From contig NZ_JAFBCL010000001.1 in NCBI RefSeq assembly GCF_016907655.1, forward strand, positions 930,001-994,000: a stretch of 64,000 nucleotides of DNA, read 5' to 3'. This DNA is from Saccharothrix algeriensis (lineage in GTDB: Bacteria > Actinomycetota > Actinomycetes > Mycobacteriales > Pseudonocardiaceae). Numbering within the stretch: the first letter of the stretch is position 1; each line of letters begins with the position of its first letter. Below, in pieces: positions 7,855-16,045 of this stretch. Both the position numbers and the translations under genes were made by a program. The notes under the pieces were generated by a model. It searched no databases. It was given only the letters and a program-made list of their open reading frames with translations, and had not been told where the DNA came from.

Positions 7855-8766
7855 GTGGATCTCAACGCCGTGCGCACCTTCGTAGTCGTTGCGGACACGG
7901 GCCGGTTCCAGGACGCGGCCACCGACCTCTCGGTCACCCAGCAGGCCGTCTCCAAGCGCGTCGCCGCACTGGAGAAGGACCTCGGCGTGCGGCTGCTCAC
8001 CCGCACCGCGCGCGGGGCGCGGCTCACCGCCGACGGGCAGACCTTCCTGCCCCACGCACGCGACCTGCTGCGCGCGGCGGAGCGGGCGGCGTCCTCGGTG
8101 CGGCCCGACCGGCGGGCGCTGCGCGTCGACGTGATCGGCCGGCAGCTCCCGCCGGCGGGCCTGCTGCGCGACTTCCACCGCACCCACCCCGGCACCGCGC
8201 TGGACGTGGTCACCCTGTTCGACGCCGCCGGGGCGATCGACGCCGTCCGGTCCGGCGCGATCGACGCGACCTTCCGCGCCCTGACCGGGCCCGACCGGCT
8301 GCCCGGGTGCGTCGCGGCCCTGCCCGTCCTCGACGAGCCCCTCCAGCTGCTCACCGGGCCGGACCACGCGCTGGCCGCCGCCGCCGAGGTCGCGCCCGCC
8401 GACCTGGCCGGGCACCGCATCTGGATGCCCGGGAACGCCGCCGGCACCGAGTGGGCCGCCTACTACGACCGGTTCGCCGCCGCGTTCGGGCTCACCATCG
8501 ACTCGCTGGGCCCCGACTTCGGCGTCGAGGCGCTGCTCGACGCGGTCGCCGCCGGCCCGACCGTGGCGACCCTCGTCGGCGAGCGCATCGAGTTCGCCGA
8601 CCGCGGCCTGCGGCGCATCGCCCTGCGCGGCCCCACGCCGGTCTACCCGCACTCGCTGCTGTGGCGGACCGACAACCCGCACCCCGCGCTGGCGTCGCTG
8701 CGCGCCCACCTCTCCGCCACCCGGCCCGACCGGCCCCGCCGCGACACCTGGGCGCCGGGGCGGTAG
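7855..8766 (+). CDS. LysR-family transcriptional regulator
   Basis: GTG 7855 (VDLNAVRTFVVVADTGRF) gives 303 residues, the normal LTTR length. The N-terminal winged helix-turn-helix (residues about 1-60, DAATDLSVTQQAVSKRVAALEKDLGVRLLTR, quoted here only by its span) is textbook LysR, followed by a linker helix and a periplasmic-binding-protein-like effector domain. No Shine-Dalgarno precedes the GTG, and a -10 element lies exactly 12 nt upstream, so the mRNA is probably leaderless. The downstream NmrA-like reductase gene begins 106 nt later on the same strand and is the obvious candidate target. The co-inducer cannot be predicted from sequence. Confidence 0.92.
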   Translation: MDLNAVRTFVVVADTGRFQDAATDLSVTQQAVSKRVAALEKDLGVRLLTRTARGARLTADGQTFLPHARDLLRAAERAASSVRPDRRALRVDVIGRQLPPAGLLRDFHRTHPGTALDVVTLFDAAGAIDAVRSGAIDATFRALTGPDRLPGCVAALPVLDEPLQLLTGPDHALAAAAEVAPADLAGHRIWMPGNAAGTEWAAYYDRFAAAFGLTIDSLGPDFGVEALLDAVAAGPTVATLVGERIEFADRGLRRIALRGPTPVYPHSLLWRTDNPHPALASLRAHLSATRPDRPRRDTWAPGR

Positions 8767-8837
8767 CGACCGCCGGTGCTGAGACGTCGGTCACCGCTGG
8801 CCGGCGGGTGTCACGTCGCGGGCCCCCGCCCCGTCCA

Positions 8838-8853
8838 CCTGTCACCGGACAGG
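8838..8853. promoter_or_regulatory. palindrome upstream of NmrA-like gene
   Basis: CCTGTC-ACCG-GACAGG, flanked by CCGT (8831-8834) and ACGG (8854-8857), lies 19 nt before the GTG at 8873, just ahead of the AGGAGG ribosome site. It could be an operator or a leader hairpin. Confidence 0.35.
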
Positions 8854-8872
8854 ACGGCAGGAGGAGCACACG

Positions 8873-9631
8873 GTGAAGGTCGCGGTAGTGGGAGCAGGCG
8901 GGCGGGTCGGGCGCGAGGTGGTCGACGTCCTGGCCGAGCGGGGGCAGGAGGTCGTGGGGATCAGCCGGACGGCCGGCGTCGACGTCCGGACCGGCGAGGG
9001 GCTCGCGGGGGCGCTGGCCGGGGTGGACGTGGTCGTGGACGCGCTGAGCACCCCCGACAGGGAGACCGAGGCGGTGACCGGGTTCTTCACCGAGGCGGCG
9101 CGCAACCTCCAGCGGGAGGCGGCGGCGGCCGGCGTGCGGCGGATCGTCCTGGTCTCCATCATCGGCATCGACGGGTTCGCGGGCGGGCACCAGGCCGGGA
9201 AGCTCGCCCAGGAGCGGGTGCTGCGGGAGGGGCCGGTGCCGGTGCGGATCGTGCGCGCCGCCCAGTTCCACGAGTTCCCCGGCATGGTGCTGGAGTGGAC
9301 CACCCAGGGGTCCGTCGCGCGCGTCCCGGCGGCGCGCACGCAGCTGGTGGACATCCGCGCGGTCGCCGAGAAGCTCGTCGAGGTGGCCCTCGACGAGGGG
9401 GACGTGCCCGCGCTGATCGACATCGCCGGGCCGGAGGAGGTCCGGCTCGCCGACGCGGCGGCGGCGCTGGCCGCGCGGCGGGGCTTCCCGGAGCGCGTGG
9501 AGGAGTTCACCGACGAGAACGACCCGGACCTGGTGCTCCAGGCCGGCGGCGCGCTGCTGCCCGGACCGGGCGCGGTCCTCGCCGGGCAGTCCTTCGGCGA
9601 GTGGCTGGACCGGCACCACCCGGCCCGCTGA
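8873..9631 (+). CDS. NmrA-like atypical SDR (NAD(P)-binding oxidoreductase)
   Basis: GTG 8873 with a strong AGGAGGAG ribosome site gives 252 residues. The Rossmann start is VAVVGAGGRVGREVVDVLAERG, a GxxGxxG variant. The body resembles NmrA/NAD(P)H-binding atypical SDRs (VRRIVLVSIIGIDGF, then a Lys in QAGKLAQERVL and an RAAQFHEFP segment), as in NAD(P)H:quinone reductase or sensor-like proteins. There is no classical YxxxK. It is probably regulated by the LysR gene just upstream. The substrate is unknown. Confidence 0.82.
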   Translation: MKVAVVGAGGRVGREVVDVLAERGQEVVGISRTAGVDVRTGEGLAGALAGVDVVVDALSTPDRETEAVTGFFTEAARNLQREAAAAGVRRIVLVSIIGIDGFAGGHQAGKLAQERVLREGPVPVRIVRAAQFHEFPGMVLEWTTQGSVARVPAARTQLVDIRAVAEKLVEVALDEGDVPALIDIAGPEEVRLADAAAALAARRGFPERVEEFTDENDPDLVLQAGGALLPGPGAVLAGQSFGEWLDRHHPAR

Positions 9632-9649
9632 CCCGCCGGGCGCCTGCGC

Positions 9650-9684
9650 CGCGGGGATGACGCCGGTCGCCCGTCATCCCCGCG
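9650..9684 (+). terminator. hairpin terminator after NmrA-like gene
   Basis: Perfect 13-bp arms at 9650-9662 and 9672-9684 with a 9-nt loop, 18 nt after the stop codon. Confidence 0.7.
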
Positions 9685-9741
9685 CGGTACCCGGGGTGCC
9701 CCCGCCGACCGACGCGCCCGCGAGCCGGGCGCCCCTGGCGT

Positions 9742-9777
9742 TCACCGGGTCGGCGGCGACGGCCGCCGACCCGGTGA
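9742..9777 (+). promoter_or_regulatory. perfect hairpin immediately before the hydrolase ribosome site
   Basis: Arms 9742-9757 and 9762-9777 (16 bp, loop GACG) end a few bases before the GAGGGAGA ribosome site of the ATG at 9794. As a leader hairpin it could affect transcription or translation; as a second terminator it would isolate the gene from upstream transcription. Confidence 0.45.
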
Positions 9778-9793
9778 CCGAGGGAGACCGACG

Positions 9794-11018
9794 ATGACCA
9801 CACCCGCGAACCCGCCGCGCCGCCGCGCCGCCGCCGCCCGGTCGGCGCTCCGGCGCGGTGGCGCGGCCGCCGTCGCCGGCCTGCTGCTGGTGACGGCGGG
9901 GGCCGCCGGCGCGGCCGCGGCCACGCCGGACCGGGCGCGGGCCGGCGTGCCGCGCCTGCCCGCGCCGACCGGCCCGCACGCGGTCGGCCGGACGGTGCTG
10001 CACCTGACCGACACCTCCCGGCCCGACCCGTGGGTGCCCGGGGTCCGCGGCGCGGGAGCTGATGGTGTCGGTGTGGTACCCGGCGGAGCGCTCCGCCGGC
10101 CCGCGGGCGCGGTTCATGACGCCGGCGGAGTCGGAGCTGCTGCTCGCGCGGGGCGGGGTGACCGGTGTGCCGCCCGACGTGCTGAGCACGACGCGGACCA
10201 ACGCGGTCGAGGGCGCGCGGCCGGTGGGCCGCCGGCACGGCCTGCCGCTGGTCGTGCTCTCGCCCGGCTTCACCAAACCCCGCGCCACGCTGACCTCCCT
10301 GGCCGAGGACCTGGCGAGCCGGGGCTACGCGGTGGTCGGCGTCGACCACACCCACGAGAGCGTCGGCACGTCCTTCCCGGACGGGCGGGTCGCCACCTGC
10401 GCGGCCTGCGCGGTGCCGCACGACCCGGCGTTCCGGGAGGAGCTGGTGGCGGGCCGGGTGGCCGACACGTCCTTCGTGCTCGACGAGCTGACCGGGCCGC
10501 GCCCGCCGTGGCCGGACGCCTGGCGGCTCGACCCGGCCCGGATCGCGGTGGCCGGCCACTCCGCCGGCGGCGCGAGCGCCCTCGCCGCCCTGGCGGGCGA
10601 CCCCCGCGTCCGGGCCGGCGTCGACGTCGACGGCAGCACGACCGCGCCGCTGCCGGCCGGCGGCGTGGCCCGGCCGTTCCTGTTCCTGGGCAGGCGGTCC
10701 CAGCACACCCCGGGCAGCGGCCCGGCGGCCGGGACGTGGGAGCGCGACTGGGCCCACCTGACCGGGTGGAAGCGCTGGCTGGTCGTGACGGGCGCCGAGC
10801 ACGCCTCGTTCACCGACGTCGGGCTGGTGGGCGAGCAGCTCGGCCTGGACCTCGGCGCGGACCTGCCCGCCGCCCGCGCCTCGGAGATCACCCGCGCCTA
10901 CACCGGCGCGTTCCTCGACCGGCGCCTGCGCGGCCGGCCGCAACCCCTGCTGGACCGGCCGTCGCCGCGCCACCCCGAGGTCGGGTTCTGCGCGGTCGAG
11001 GCCGGGGCCTGCGGGTAG
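9794..11018 (+). pseudogene. secreted PAF-acetylhydrolase/lipase-like alpha/beta hydrolase, frameshifted
   Basis: From ATG 9794 the reading frame gives an Arg-rich signal region and TM-like core, then TGPHAVGRTVLHLTDTSRPDPWVPGVR. Homology-style continuation (ARELMVSVWYPAERSAG...) is found only in the next frame, whose own first ATG is at 10062. The switch falls near 10040-10052 and is fixed by removing one G in the GC-rich run. The second part carries the hydrolase core: VVLSPGF, the GHSAGGAS nucleophile elbow, an Asp in VDVDG and a His in GAEHASF, as in PAF-acetylhydrolase/dienelactone hydrolase-like enzymes. The gene is either a real pseudogene, a sequencing error, or makes only the leaderless cytoplasmic fragment 10062-11018. 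Confidence 0.7.
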
Positions 11019-11043
11019 CGGACCGGGAGGGGGAGGGCCCCGG

Positions 11044-11068
11044 GCGCGGACCGGTGACCGGTCCGCGC
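11044..11068. terminator. bidirectional terminator between convergent genes
   Basis: Perfect 11-bp stem (GCGCGGACCGG / CCGGTCCGCGC) with a 3-nt loop. It lies between the plus-strand hydrolase (stop 11018) and the minus-strand dehydrogenase, and abuts the latter's stop codon. Confidence 0.8.
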
Positions 11069-12070
11069 TCAGGGCTCGAGCACCAGGCGGATGGGGTCGC
11101 CCTCCTTGCGGATCAGCCGGTCGACGGCCTCCTGCGCCCGGTCCAGGGGCAGCACGTCGGAGATGGAGCGGCCGAACTCCACCCGGCCGTGCGCGACCAG
11201 GTTCACCAGTTCGGTGAGGTGCACCGGCTCCGAGCCGTAGTGGCCGCGCACCTGCTGCTGGAAGTAGCTGAACGCGGTGCCGTTGCTGATGGTCAGCGGC
11301 TTGTTCGTCAGCCCCACCAGCACCAGCCGCCCGCGCGCGTCCAGGCACGCCACCGCCTGCTCCCGCACCGCGGCCACCCCGGCGAAGTCGAACGCGACCG
11401 CCAGCCCCCGGCCGCCGGTCGCCTCCCGCACCTGCCGCGGCAGCTCCGCGTCCGCCGGGTCGAGGGCCAGGTCCGCGCCGAACGCCACCGCGCGCTCCCG
11501 GGCCGCCGGCAACGGGTCGACGGCGATCACCGGGGCCGCGCCCACCAGCCGCAGCAGCTGGACGGCGTGCGCGCCCAGCCCCCCGGCGCCCCACACCCCG
11601 ACCGCCTCCGCCGGCCGCACCTGCCCGGTGGCGGTGATCGCCGCCCACGGCGTGCTCACCGCGTCGGGCAGGATCGCCGCCTGATCGAAGGGCAGGCTGT
11701 CCGGGATGGGGATGACCGTGTCGGCCGCGGCGAGCGCGTACTGCGCCCACCCCCCGTCGTAGTCCACACCGCGCGTGTAGATGACGCCCTCGCGCTCTTC
11801 ACCGGCTTGCAGCAGCACCCGCTGCCCTTCGGCCAGGGTCGTCACACCGGGACCCAGGGCCTCCACGGTGCCCGCGACCTCGTGGCCGAGGGTGACCGTG
11901 TCACCGGCCAGGAACAGCGGCGCGAGGCTGCCGTCGATGAGGTGCACGTCGGACAGGCACACGCCCGCGGCGGCCACCTCGATGCGCACCTGCCCCGGCC
12001 CCGGCTCCGGCGTCGGCACCTCCTCCATCGCCAACGAGCGCGTCTTGACGTTCAACCGGGCAGCCAACAT
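11069..12070 (-). CDS. zinc-type alcohol dehydrogenase (MDR superfamily), no structural zinc site
   Basis: ATG 12070 has an AGGAG ribosome site at good spacing and gives 333 residues; an extra seven residues from 12091 are possible. The GroES-like N-domain has the catalytic zinc ligands GVCLSD and GHEVAG. The four-cysteine structural zinc lobe is absent (the region reads LQAGEEREGVIYTRGVDYDGG, no Cys). The Rossmann domain has VGVWGAGGLGAHAVQLL, followed by the acidic VIAVD that favours NAD(H). The enzyme oxidises an alcohol or reduces an aldehyde; the substrate is unknown. It stands alone, convergent with the frameshifted hydrolase. Confidence 0.88.
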   Translation of the reverse strand: MLAARLNVKTRSLAMEEVPTPEPGPGQVRIEVAAAGVCLSDVHLIDGSLAPLFLAGDTVTLGHEVAGTVEALGPGVTTLAEGQRVLLQAGEEREGVIYTRGVDYDGGWAQYALAAADTVIPIPDSLPFDQAAILPDAVSTPWAAITATGQVRPAEAVGVWGAGGLGAHAVQLLRLVGAAPVIAVDPLPAARERAVAFGADLALDPADAELPRQVREATGGRGLAVAFDFAGVAAVREQAVACLDARGRLVLVGLTNKPLTISNGTAFSYFQQQVRGHYGSEPVHLTELVNLVAHGRVEFGRSISDVLPLDRAQEAVDRLIRKEGDPIRLVLEP

Positions 12071-12220
12071 GAGCACTCCTCGGCGGACCAACCTGCGGAA
12101 CCGGACTGCTCCGTCCTACTTTCCCCGGCAGGCACCCGCAACAGGAGACGGGATGACTGCACCCAGGGTCACCACACTTTCAGCCCGACCCACGAAGGAG
12201 TGGCGCACCCGACGCACCCC

Positions 12221-12280
12221 CCACAAAGCGGCAGCGCACCCAGCGCGCACCCCACAAAGCGGCAGCGCACCCAGTGCGCA
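12221..12280. repeat. two tandem copies of a 31-bp repeat
   Basis: Copies starting at 12221 and 12252 share 28 of 29 compared bases (core CACAAAGCGGCAGCGCACCC). A diverged third start precedes them. They lie between the dehydrogenase and the foldback element. Confidence 0.7.
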
Positions 12281-12292
12281 CACCGGTCGCTT

Positions 12293-12424
12293 CGTGTTCT
12301 CCTCCCCGTACGGCCTGGGCGCAGCCCAATCAGATTTGTCCGGGGGTGTCAAGCACGCTTTACCGCTTGACACCCCCGGACAAATCTGATTGCCTTCGGC
12401 AGGCCGTACGGGGAGGAGAACACG
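12293..12424. repeat. module 1: nested palindrome
   Basis: Outer arms 12293-12317 and 12400-12424 are perfect 25-bp complements. Inner arms 12327-12354 and 12365-12392 are perfect 28-bp complements around a 10-nt loop. Inner-arm core is TTTGTCCGGGGGTGTCAAGC. Confidence 0.9.
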
Positions 12425-12590
12425 ACCGCCCTTTCTTTTCCTCCTCCTTGGGGGCCTCTCGGCCGCTCTTCTTACTGAGATCGCGCACCGATCCAGGTGA
12501 TATTAGGTACTGTACCGATCGAGGCTGAAGAGCTTTAAAGAGTCCTCGCCGGACAGGCAGGCCGCCAAGGAGAATGAAAAGAAACAGCGG

Positions 12591-12704
12591 TCGTGTTCCC
12601 CCCGCATGGCCTGTCTAAAGACGACCATGCTTTTCCTGGGGGTGCAAGCGAAAAGCGTGCTTGCACCCCCAGGAAAAGCATGGTAGCCCTCCGGGCAGGC
12701 CATA
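12591..12704. repeat. module 2: nested palindrome, outer right arm split by the IS
   Basis: Inner arms 12624-12649 and 12659-12684 are perfect 26-bp complements (core CTGGGGGTGCAAGC). The outer left arm 12591-12613 pairs with 12696-12704 joined to 13882-13895 (21 of 23 positions), showing that the arm was continuous before IS insertion. Confidence 0.85.
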
Positions 12705-13879
12705 CTGATCTTCAATTGTTGGGGTCTGTGGTGGCTTGTGTCGGTGGGTGGGGCTGTCCCGGGGGTACCCGTGGGGTATGCGCTATCCCGATGGTGGTGG
12801 CCTGACCGGACGGGAACGGGCCCGACGTGAGGCGGTGCGGATGCAGGCCGCCGACTGGTTCGAGCGTGGTGTGGGCGCCTGCGAGGTCGCTCGTGGTCTG
12901 CGGGTGTCGACCAAGTCCGCCTATGCCTGGCGGCGTTTGTGGCGTGCCGGGGGCCGGCAGGCCCTGCGCTCCAGGGGGCCGGGCGGGCCGGACTGCCGTC
13001 TGGACCGGGCCCGGCTCGACCGGCTGGTCCAGGCCCTGGAGCAGGGGCCGGCCGCCCACGGGTACACCGAGGATCGACGCTGGACCCTGGCCAGGGTCGC
13101 GGAGCTGGTCGCGCGGTTGTTCGCGGTGCGCTACACCCCGGCCGGGATGTCGCTGGTGCTGCACCGCATCGGTTACAGCCCCCAGGTGCCGGCCCGGCGG
13201 GCCGACCGCCGTGACGAGGCCGCGGTCACCGCCTGGCGGCGGGAGTCGTGGGCGCGGGGAAAACCCTAGCCGCGGACCTGGGCGCCTGGTTGTGCTTCGA
13301 GGACGAGACCGGCTGCAACACCCGCCCGCACAAGGCCCGCACCTGGGCAAGGCGCGGCCACACCCCGGTCCTGCCCTACTGGGCCGGTTCCCAGGGTCGG
13401 ATCTCGGTGGCCGGCCTGCTCTGCGTCAAACCCGGCGAACGCACCCGGCTGCTGCACCGGGTGCTCGTGCACCACCGCCGCCGCAGCCCGCCGGCCCCGC
13501 GCAGCTTCCTCGAGCGGCACTACCTCGCGCTGCTGGACGACGCCCACCGTCGCCTGGGCGGCCCGATCGTGCTGATCTGGGACAACCTCGACCGGCACAT
13601 CAGCGCCCGGATACGGCCCGCCCTCGCCGCCCGGGACTGGCTGCACGTGATCCGACTACCCGCCTACGCCCCGGAACTCAACCCGGTGGAAGGGGTGTGG
13701 TCACACCTCAAACGCGGTCTGGCCAACCTCGCCCCCGTCGGTCTGAACGACCTGGTCCCGATCGTGCGCCGCCGACTCCGCCTCATCCGGAACCGGCCCG
13801 ACCTGCTCGACGGATTCCTCGCCCACACCGGCCTGACCCTCACCCCCGAACCAACCTGACCCCAACAATTGAAGATCAG
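12705..13879 (+). mobile_element. IS630-family insertion sequence, 1175 bp
   Basis: Perfect 22-bp terminal inverted repeats at 12705-12726 and 13858-13879 (outer bases CTGATCTTCAATTGTTGGGG) are bracketed by the dinucleotide TA at 12703-12704 and 13880-13881. TA duplication is the hallmark of IS630/Tc1-mariner transposition. It contains one transposase made by a -1 frameshift. The copy looks intact: both ends, both ORFs and the target duplication are present. Confidence 0.92.
12778..13859 (+). CDS. IS630-family transposase, expressed by -1 programmed frameshift
   Basis: ATG 12778 (MRYPDGGGLTGRERARREAV) starts the helix-turn-helix DNA-binding half, with CEVARGLRVSTKSAYAWRRLW. This frame stops at 13267-13269. 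The second frame (usable from about 13248) holds the DDE catalytic half: FEDETG, then VLIWDNLDRH, then PELNPVEGVWSHLK, giving D, D and E in order. In the overlap the heptamer GGGAAAA at 13257-13263 is in the zero-frame register G GGA AAA, the ideal X XXY YYZ slippery form for -1 slippage. The fusion would read about 360 residues, normal for the family. Transposes its own IS; active or recently active judging from the intact ends. Confidence 0.88.
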
Positions 13880-14032
13880 TACGGGGAGAACACGAAGGCA
13901 CCGGTCTGCACGGGGCGTGCCGAAAACCCCAAAGCTCACGAGTTCGGATCGGGCCGTAGGTGGGCGGTGGGTGGGGATGGTCGCGCGGGCCGCGGTGGGC
14001 AGTGGGGGCGCGGCGGCCCGCGCGAGTCGGGG

Positions 14033-15208
14033 TTACCGCTCCTGGCCGCCCGCGTAGTAGTCCCGCAGGTCGGCCGGCACCGCAGGGATCTCGACGGGCA
14101 CGCCGCCCGAGCGCAGTGACTCCGTGGCCGCGCAGCCCGTGGCCACAGCTTCCCGCGCGGCGACCGGAGAGGTGAGCGTCTCGCCGCCCTCCCGCACGAA
14201 CCGGAGGAACTCCGCCACGATCCCGGGGTCGGCGCCGCCGTGGCCGCCTTCCGCGGCGGCGACCGGCACGACGAGGTCGGCCGGGGCGTGCCCGCGGTGG
14301 CGGCGGTTCCACACGTGGACCGTCGCGTCGGACGTGTCGCCGATGTTCTCCAGCCGGCCCTCGGTGCCGATCACCGTGTAGTTGCGCCAGTAGTCGGGCG
14401 TGTAGTGGCACTGCTCGTAGGAGGCCAGCACGCCGTTGTCCAGCGCCATGTTGACCATGCTCAGGTCCTCGACGTCGATCACGGGGTGGAGCCCGGTCTG
14501 CGCCAGCGGCGGCCAGGTGTCCAGCACGTGGCTCGCCTTGTACTCCGAGAACGGCGCGACCGGCGCGCGGTCGGTCACGCGGTCGTACAGGGTGAGCGCG
14601 CCCATCGCGTTGACCCGCCTGGTGTAGCCGCCGGCCAGCCAGTGGATCACGTCGATGTCGTGGGCGGCCTTCTGCAGCAGCAGGCCGGTCCCCTTGGCGC
14701 GCTCGGCGTGCCAGTCCTTGAAGTAGTAGTCGCCGCCGTGGCCGACGAAGTGCCTGCACCACACGGCTTTCACCTCGCCGATGGCGCCGTCGCCGATCAG
14801 CTCGCGCATCGTCCGGACCACCGGCATGTGCCGCATGTTGTGCCCGATGTAGAGCTTCACCCCGGCCTCGCGCGCCCGGTCGAGCAGCACGTCGCACTGC
14901 TCCAGCGTGATCGCCAGCGGCTTCTCCAGGTACACCGGCACGCCCGCCTCGAACGCCGCGAGCGCGTGGTCGAAGTGCAGGTGGTCCGGGCTGAGCACGA
15001 ACACCGCGTCCAGCCCGGCCGCCAGCACCTCGGCGGCGTCGTCGGTGACCAGCGCGCCCGGCCCGAAGTCGGCCGCGGCCGTCTCCCGGCGCTCCGGCCG
15101 GGGGTCGGCCACCGCGACCACCGCCGAGCCCTCGCCCGGCCGGTGGGCGTGGTGCGCCAACGGCCCGCGCAGCCCGTAGCCGACGACTCCGACCCGCAGG
15201 TCCTCCAT
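14033..15208 (-). CDS. Gfo/Idh/MocA-family sugar oxidoreductase
   Basis: 391 residues from ATG 15208. N-terminal Rossmann fold with VGVVGYGLRGPLAHH and the family motif VYLEKPLAIT (the EKP lysine) near residue 95. A C-terminal alpha/beta domain contains HDIDVIHWLAGG, the catalytic His region. These NAD(P)-dependent enzymes oxidise or epimerise pyranosides or inositols. It begins 4 nt after the stop of the MalG-like permease gene, so it is the last gene of the sugar-import operon and probably acts on the imported sugar. Confidence 0.9.
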   Translation of the reverse strand: MEDLRVGVVGYGLRGPLAHHAHRPGEGSAVVAVADPRPERRETAAADFGPGALVTDDAAEVLAAGLDAVFVLSPDHLHFDHALAAFEAGVPVYLEKPLAITLEQCDVLLDRAREAGVKLYIGHNMRHMPVVRTMRELIGDGAIGEVKAVWCRHFVGHGGDYYFKDWHAERAKGTGLLLQKAAHDIDVIHWLAGGYTRRVNAMGALTLYDRVTDRAPVAPFSEYKASHVLDTWPPLAQTGLHPVIDVEDLSMVNMALDNGVLASYEQCHYTPDYWRNYTVIGTEGRLENIGDTSDATVHVWNRRHRGHAPADLVVPVAAAEGGHGGADPGIVAEFLRFVREGGETLTSPVAAREAVATGCAATESLRSGGVPVEIPAVPADLRDYYAGGQER

Positions 15209-15211
15209 GCC

Positions 15212-16045
15212 CTACCCCTTCGTTCCGGTGAAGGCGATGCCTTCGAGGACCCGGCGCTGCATGACGACGAACACCGCGATGACCGGCAGCGTGGCCAGCA
15301 GCGACCCCGCCATCAGCACCGGGTAGTCGGTCAGGTGCTCGCCCTTGAGCGTGGCGAGCCCGGCCGAGAGCGTCATCTTCTCCGGGTCGTTGTTGGCCAC
15401 CAGCGGCCACAGCAGGTCGTTCCACGACCACAGCACGGTGAGGATGCCCAGCGCCACCAGGCCCGGCCGGGCCAGCGGCAGCATGACGTGCCAGTAGATG
15501 CGCAGCGGGTTCGCGCCGTCCAGCGCCGCGGCCTCCTCCAGGTCCTTGGGCAGGGACAGGAAGAACTGCCGCAGCAGGAACGTGCCGAACGCGCTGAACA
15601 TGCCCGGCACGATCAGCGCCGCCAGGGAGTTCAGCCAGCCCAGCTCCTGCATGATCTGGTACTGCGGGATCAGGAACAGCTGGCTCGGCACCATCAGCAC
15701 CGACAGGAACAGCAGGAAGAACGCGTCCCGGCCGGGGAACTGCAGCCGCGCGAACGCGTAGGCCGCCATCGAGCACATCAGCAGCTGCCCGGCGGTGCGC
15801 CCGACCGTCATCAGCACCGTGTTCAGGAACTGCTGCCCGAACGGGATCGCCTCGAACACCTTGCCGTAGTTGGACCAGTCCCAGGTCTCCGGCAGGATCG
15901 TCGGCGGCATCCGCACCGACTCGCCGAACGACTTCACCGAGGTGAGGAACTCCCACAGCAGGGGCGCGACCATGACCAGGGCGCCGACCACGAGCACGAC
16001 GTGCACGTGCCAGGTGGGGTGGCGCCGATCGACCCGGCTAGGCAT
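15212..16045 (-). CDS. carbohydrate ABC transporter permease, MalG type
   Basis: 277 residues and six predicted membrane spans, with an N-terminal span VVLVVGALVMVAPLLWEFL. The EAA loop reads EEAAALDGANPLRIYWHVMLPL, the interface with the ATPase. It overlaps the preceding permease gene by 8 nt (16038-16045). Works with the neighbouring permease and binding protein as a CUT1-type importer. No ATPase gene lies in the operon; such actinobacterial importers commonly share a multitasking MsiK-type ATPase encoded elsewhere. Confidence 0.93.
   Translation of the reverse strand: MPSRVDRRHPTWHVHVVLVVGALVMVAPLLWEFLTSVKSFGESVRMPPTILPETWDWSNYGKVFEAIPFGQQFLNTVLMTVGRTAGQLLMCSMAAYAFARLQFPGRDAFFLLFLSVLMVPSQLFLIPQYQIMQELGWLNSLAALIVPGMFSAFGTFLLRQFFLSLPKDLEEAAALDGANPLRIYWHVMLPLARPGLVALGILTVLWSWNDLLWPLVANNDPEKMTLSAGLATLKGEHLTDYPVLMAGSLLATLPVIAVFVVMQRRVLEGIAFTGTKG

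Larger units (their letters stand above)
12276..13905. repeat. large imperfect foldback (inverted repeat) element, interrupted by an IS
   Basis: Two homologous modules face each other across a centre near 12510. Each module has a flank (ACCGGT..CTTCGTGTTCTCC), an outer arm, an inner perfect hairpin, the outer arm complement and a C/T-rich flank (TTTCTTTTCCTCCTCCTTGG in the first). Module 1 spans about 12276-12470. Module 2 spans about 12550-12704 and resumes at 13882-13905 after the IS insertion. Without the IS the element is about 450 bp. No convincing ORF lies in it. Its nature (mobile foldback, MITE-like or REP-like unit) is unresolved. Confidence 0.7.

Noticed and set aside
12116..12528. 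Short ORFs crossing the nested palindromes
   Set aside because: Their sequence is dictated by the inverted repeats and they lack ribosome sites and protein-like composition.
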